Positions 60,890 to 64,000 of a stretch of 64,000 bases of DNA are shown in pieces. Every line of letters starts with the position of its first letter. Positions within the stretch are counted from its first letter, which is position 1. The position numbers were made by a program, and so were the translations under genes. This stretch comes from Chloroflexota bacterium (GTDB lineage: Bacteria > Chloroflexota > Anaerolineae > Anaerolineales > Anaerolineaceae), in contig JAAZNC010000004.1 in assembly GCA_012798455.1 (NCBI GenBank), forward strand, positions 1 to 64,000, in the 5' to 3' direction. Under the pieces are notes generated by a model. That model did not search any database. It was not told the origin of the DNA and saw nothing but the letters and a program-made list of their open reading frames with translations.

Positions 60890-62409
60890 AAAGGAAAACT
60901 ATTTTCATCATTATAGGAATATTCCTGTTACCGATAGTATTGCGCACGGTATGGTATTACCGCGGTATTTACCGCCCCAGCAAGGACCTGCAAGTACCTG
61001 ATTTTGTCGGGCTTTCCATACTTGAACCAGAGCTATCAACACCATTTGTATCCGAGCAAATACAAACCAACGGACATACCACTGTAGTTTTTGATCAGGC
61101 ACATAGCAACCAATACCTGATATCAGAGATCGAAGCAATGGTGAACGACCTGTTATGGCAAGATACTGAAGTTGTGACGTTAACTGAAGATAAAGATTTG
61201 AGCGAGGCTCTAAAAAGCGCCAGTGCATTTGTTTCCATTGCTCCCACAAAAAATTTCAGTGACCAGGAAGTACAAACAGTGCAGTCGTTTGTGGAACGAG
61301 GTGGCAGATTATTGGTGATTGCCGATCCCACACGTAGTACATCCGAATACATCAGTTCGCGTGCAGAAAGCGTGCAGGTTGCCAATAAATTACTGGAGCC
61401 ATATCATCTTGCCTTCCGTAACGATTATGCCTACAATATTGATCACCACGAGGGTAACTTCCGGAATGTCTTTCTTTCTCCAAAGGTCTCTGATGATCTG
61501 ACAAAGAAAATTGATGAAGTGGTATTCTATGCAGCCCGCACTATTTCTTCTTATGAAACCAGTTTGATTGGTGGGGATGAAAACACACTTTCTTCTTTAA
61601 CAGATACGGGAGGTAATCTCAGCCTGGCAGCCCTGGCGGGTGATAACGTACTGGCAATTGGAGATTTCACATTTCTCACTTCACCTTATTTTCAAGTAGC
61701 AGATAATTTCCAATTTATCACCAACATCAACCGGTTTTTGATCAGCGGAGAACGCCAACGCACCTTTGCAGATTTCCCATATTTCTTTTCCTCGCCGGTT
61801 GGGGTATATCTTACAAACGGTATCTCATTGGATAATGATCTGCTGCAAAGTCTAGACAGTCTGAAAGCAGTTTACACCGTAAAGGACCTGCCTTTGGACA
61901 TCGTTGAAAATGACAATGGTGACCAGAATTTGATCGTTCTAGGATTGATCCCCCCGAACACGGAGCTTGAGCCGTATCTGGTGGGTTTGAATATCCAATT
62001 TGGAATTCAAGTTCTCCCAACAGCTACCCTTCAGATAACACCTGCTCCAACTGATGAGGGTATTGAAGAAGTGGCGGCTGAAACCACTCCAACTGCCAGC
62101 CCTGCTCTTGTTCGTTCCAACGAGATCTATATCGCAGGTCTGGGTCAGATTCCACACGGAGAATACAGCTTTTTCTTGTTAAAAGAAGAAGAGAACAGGA
62201 CCATCCTCATCATCCTAGCTGATAATCAGAATGAGGTGATCGATATGCTGGATATGTTAGCATCGGGGGATATCAGCAACTGCTACACCGAAGGCAATAT
62301 TGCTTTATGCAAACAGAACAATCAAGGATGGAAACCAACTTCAATACCCGTTGTCACCTCACAAGAAGTCGATGACACTACCCCTACCGCAACCAGCGAG
62401 TCTCAATGA
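60886..62409 (+). CDS. Extracytoplasmic DUF4350-like protein
   Basis: A 507-residue protein. The N-terminal helix ('IFIIIGIFLLPIVL') anchors it; the outer part contains a DUF4350-like region ('GGRLLVIADPTRST...FRNDYAYNI') similar to glutamine amidotransferase-like folds. A Thr/Pro-rich linker ('TPAPTDEG...TTPTASPAL') and a short C-terminal domain follow. No catalytic triad is evident. Translation is coupled to the S49 peptidase by ATGA overlap, so the pair likely work together at the membrane. Confidence 0.68.
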   Translation: MKRKTIFIIIGIFLLPIVLRTVWYYRGIYRPSKDLQVPDFVGLSILEPELSTPFVSEQIQTNGHTTVVFDQAHSNQYLISEIEAMVNDLLWQDTEVVTLTEDKDLSEALKSASAFVSIAPTKNFSDQEVQTVQSFVERGGRLLVIADPTRSTSEYISSRAESVQVANKLLEPYHLAFRNDYAYNIDHHEGNFRNVFLSPKVSDDLTKKIDEVVFYAARTISSYETSLIGGDENTLSSLTDTGGNLSLAALAGDNVLAIGDFTFLTSPYFQVADNFQFITNINRFLISGERQRTFADFPYFFSSPVGVYLTNGISLDNDLLQSLDSLKAVYTVKDLPLDIVENDNGDQNLIVLGLIPPNTELEPYLVGLNIQFGIQVLPTATLQITPAPTDEGIEEVAAETTPTASPALVRSNEIYIAGLGQIPHGEYSFFLLKEEENRTILIILADNQNEVIDMLDMLASGDISNCYTEGNIALCKQNNQGWKPTSIPVVTSQEVDDTTPTATSESQ

Positions 62410-62411
62410 GA

Positions 62412-62445
62412 AAAAAGGCTGTCAAGAAAATTTGACAGCCTTTTT
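62412..62445 (+). terminator. Terminator after S49/DUF4350 operon
   Basis: AAAAAGGCTGTCAA and TTGACAGCCTTTTT pair over about 14 bp around GAAAAT. The T-run follows directly. It separates this operon from the convergent DUF362 gene. Confidence 0.85.
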
Positions 62446-62454
62446 GACTACCAC

Positions 62455-63567
62455 TCATTTCATCTTCACCAATTCGTAATCCTGTGAACCCAAACCGATT
62501 TCTTCGGCATGATCCAAGGTATCACGCCAGGACACATCAGGATGAATATGCTCAAATTTATCCTGCCCTACGACATAGGGTTCTTTGTCAAAGAGCATAC
62601 TACCCGGGATGGAAGGTGCCTGGTTGACCAGATCCACACAAACGCGATCCAAAGCCACCGGATCAAAGGAGGCCGCCATGCCCACATTGGGAGCGATCGC
62701 CAGATCATTAATACTCCAGCAATCACATTCAGGGCTGATGTCCATCACCATATTGATGTGGAAATTGGGTTTTCCCTTTAAAACGGCGAAAGCATATTCT
62801 GCCATTTTTTTGCCCACTGTAGCTGATTCTTGATCGTAGTTTGCCACGGCAGCACCATAATGGCAGGTCGCCACACATTGACCGCAACCAATACACTTGG
62901 CGTAATCTATACAAGCTTTGTGGTTATCATTGTATGAAATCGCTTTCTGTGGACAATGCTGAATACACTTTCCACAGGCAACACATTTTTCTTCCAGTAT
63001 TTTAGGTTTGGAAGCTGCATGCATCTCCATCTTACCCTGTCGAGACCCACTACCCATACCCACGTTCTTCAAGGCACCTCCGAAACCGGTGCCCTGATGT
63101 CCTTTGAAATGACTGACACTGACGATGATATCAGCAGCAGCGATTACGCTGCCGATTTTTGCATTTTTCACATAATCCATGTTGATAGGTATTTCAGTGC
63201 AATCCAACCCGGTCAAACCATCGGCAATCATGACATTGCAGCCCACTGCGATGCGGTTGAAACCGTTTAACATAGCTGTCTCCAAATGATCAACCGCATT
63301 GGCGCGCATGCCATAATATAGGGTATTGCAATCAACCAGGATCGGTTTTCCCCCCAGATCTTGGATCTTCTTTACCACTCGCGCAATATACCCAGGACGA
63401 ATATAAGCCATATTACCCCGTTCGCCAAAGGTAATCTTGATTGCCACCAGTTTATCCTTGAAATCAACATTATCCATTCCAGCACGTTTCATGAGCGCAT
63501 CCAGTTTTTCCAGTAATCCATAATCAGGCAGAACCCGCATATCCGTAAAAAACACTTTCGAAGCCAT
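62455..63567 (-). CDS. DUF362 protein with two [4Fe-4S] motifs
   Basis: A 370-residue protein with an N-terminal DUF362 domain ('ITFGERGNMAYIRP', 'VSHFKGHQGTGFGGALKNVGMG') and a central ferredoxin insertion carrying two CxxCxxCxxxC motifs ('CVACGKCIQHC' and 'CIGCGQCVATC'). Such proteins are common in anaerobes and are thought to take part in electron transfer; the reaction is unknown. A further pair of cysteines ('ECDCW') lies downstream. SD AGGAG precedes ATG 63567. It follows the hydrolase gene by 21 bp in the same direction. Confidence 0.85.
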   Translation of the reverse strand: MASKVFFTDMRVLPDYGLLEKLDALMKRAGMDNVDFKDKLVAIKITFGERGNMAYIRPGYIARVVKKIQDLGGKPILVDCNTLYYGMRANAVDHLETAMLNGFNRIAVGCNVMIADGLTGLDCTEIPINMDYVKNAKIGSVIAAADIIVSVSHFKGHQGTGFGGALKNVGMGSGSRQGKMEMHAASKPKILEEKCVACGKCIQHCPQKAISYNDNHKACIDYAKCIGCGQCVATCHYGAAVANYDQESATVGKKMAEYAFAVLKGKPNFHINMVMDISPECDCWSINDLAIAPNVGMAASFDPVALDRVCVDLVNQAPSIPGSMLFDKEPYVVGQDKFEHIHPDVSWRDTLDHAEEIGLGSQDYELVKMK

Positions 63568-63588
63568 TTTTCAGACACTCCTAATAAA

Positions 63589-64000
63589 TTAATATGGTAA
63601 TTCTACTAACGATTCGGATAATTCACACGGAAATTCCATCATCAGCATATGCGAAGCCCCACTTATGGCAGTGAACTTTGTATCAGTAAATTCGGTTTCA
63701 AGTTTATTCCGTATTTCATCAGAGATAAATTGATCATCTCTTCCCACTATGACGGCAGTCGGGAAATCTGTTTGGTGTAGAACAGCGCTGTTATCACGAC
63801 GTGTCGCCATCGCTTGCAAACTCCCGATCACCGTAACAGGATCAGTGTCATTGATGATCAGACGCGTGGCGTCTTGGATAATGGGAATATGGCTTAATTT
63901 TTGCGGGAAATCTACGAACGTTTTCGGCACTCCAATTTGCTGTACTGATTCAATAGTTTTCATACGCTGTGCTTTTTTAGAGGGTGAATCAGGGTAGGGA
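63589..64000 (-). CDS. Alpha/beta hydrolase, 5' end beyond window
   Basis: The C-terminal ~137 codons of an alpha/beta hydrolase fold protein. 'PTAVIVGRDDQFIS' carries the acid Asp and 'ISGASHMLMMEFP' the catalytic His. The reading frame stays open past the ATG at 63963 to the edge ('PYPDSPSKKAQR'), so the listed ATG is not the start and the nucleophile elbow lies outside the window. The substrate cannot be determined. It is transcribed toward the DUF362 gene. Confidence 0.78.
   Translation of the reverse strand, partial: PYPDSPSKKAQRMKTIESVQQIGVPKTFVDFPQKLSHIPIIQDATRLIINDTDPVTVIGSLQAMATRRDNSAVLHQTDFPTAVIVGRDDQFISDEIRNKLETEFTDTKFTAISGASHMLMMEFPCELSESLVELPY

Noticed and set aside
63963-63963. 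ATG 63963 as start of the hydrolase
   Set aside because: The frame stays open to the window edge with sequence typical of the same fold, so the gene continues upstream.

Overview
The window is a gene-dense, moderately GC-rich bacterial chromosome segment with about 51 protein-coding genes. No rRNA, tRNA, insertion sequence, prophage or CRISPR array was recognised. The gene set points to an anaerobe with folate-linked C1 metabolism: a FeoABC ferrous-iron system, a tungsten-type aldehyde:ferredoxin oxidoreductase, formate-tetrahydrofolate ligase, cobalamin-dependent methionine synthase, SelA, pyruvate phosphate dikinase and a ferredoxin-like DUF362 protein. Together with paired NarL-type two-component systems, VTC/DUF4956 proteins, DUF4349 and DUF4350 proteins, frequent TTG/GTG starts and several leaderless-looking promoters, this fits a Chloroflexota (Anaerolineae-like) genome. 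That assignment is inference from gene content, not a search result.

Layout. 1-7.5 kb: clpB, a YibE/F membrane protein and a Feo operon (two FeoA, FeoB, FeoC-like) transcribed leftward from a promoter whose -10 lies in a palindrome. 7.5-12.2 kb, rightward: a BioB/HydE-like radical SAM enzyme with an AOR-family oxidoreductase, then a VTC-domain protein with DUF4956. 12.2-17.3 kb: two NarL-type sensor/regulator pairs flanking plsC. 17.6-20.4 kb: cold-shock protein and nucleoside salvage (cdd, add, nucleoside hydrolase). 20.4-28.5 kb: uvrA, patatin-like phospholipase, gyrB and two orphan membrane proteins. 28.5-37.8 kb: a metallo-beta-lactamase-fold protein with altered metal ligands, then a SAM-I-riboswitch-controlled methionine operon, then coaX-coaBC and a phosphoesterase. 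37.8-47.7 kb: DUF4349 lipoprotein, GH36 glycosidase with a GT-C-like membrane protein, fhs and two tandem MFS transporters. 47.8-52.1 kb: small membrane protein, selA, M24 peptidase, tsaD and a zinc-ribbon protein. 52.4-64 kb: ppdK, nagA, lactate permease, lipoprotein, FAD oxidoreductase, an S49 peptidase/DUF4350 pair, a DUF362 ferredoxin protein, and an alpha/beta hydrolase cut by the window edge.

The most coherent system is 29.4-34.9 kb. A canonical promoter drives a SAM-I aptamer and terminator, followed by three ATGA-coupled genes: a methionine synthase lacking its reactivation domain, that reactivation domain as a separate protein, and a YitJ-type homocysteine methyltransferase/methylene-THF reductase fusion. 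Other points of note are the AOR/radical SAM pair, the Feo control region, the leaderless start signature and two families of short dispersed intergenic repeats. I did not find a clearly new defence or mobile system; most of the window is core metabolism in uncommon arrangements.
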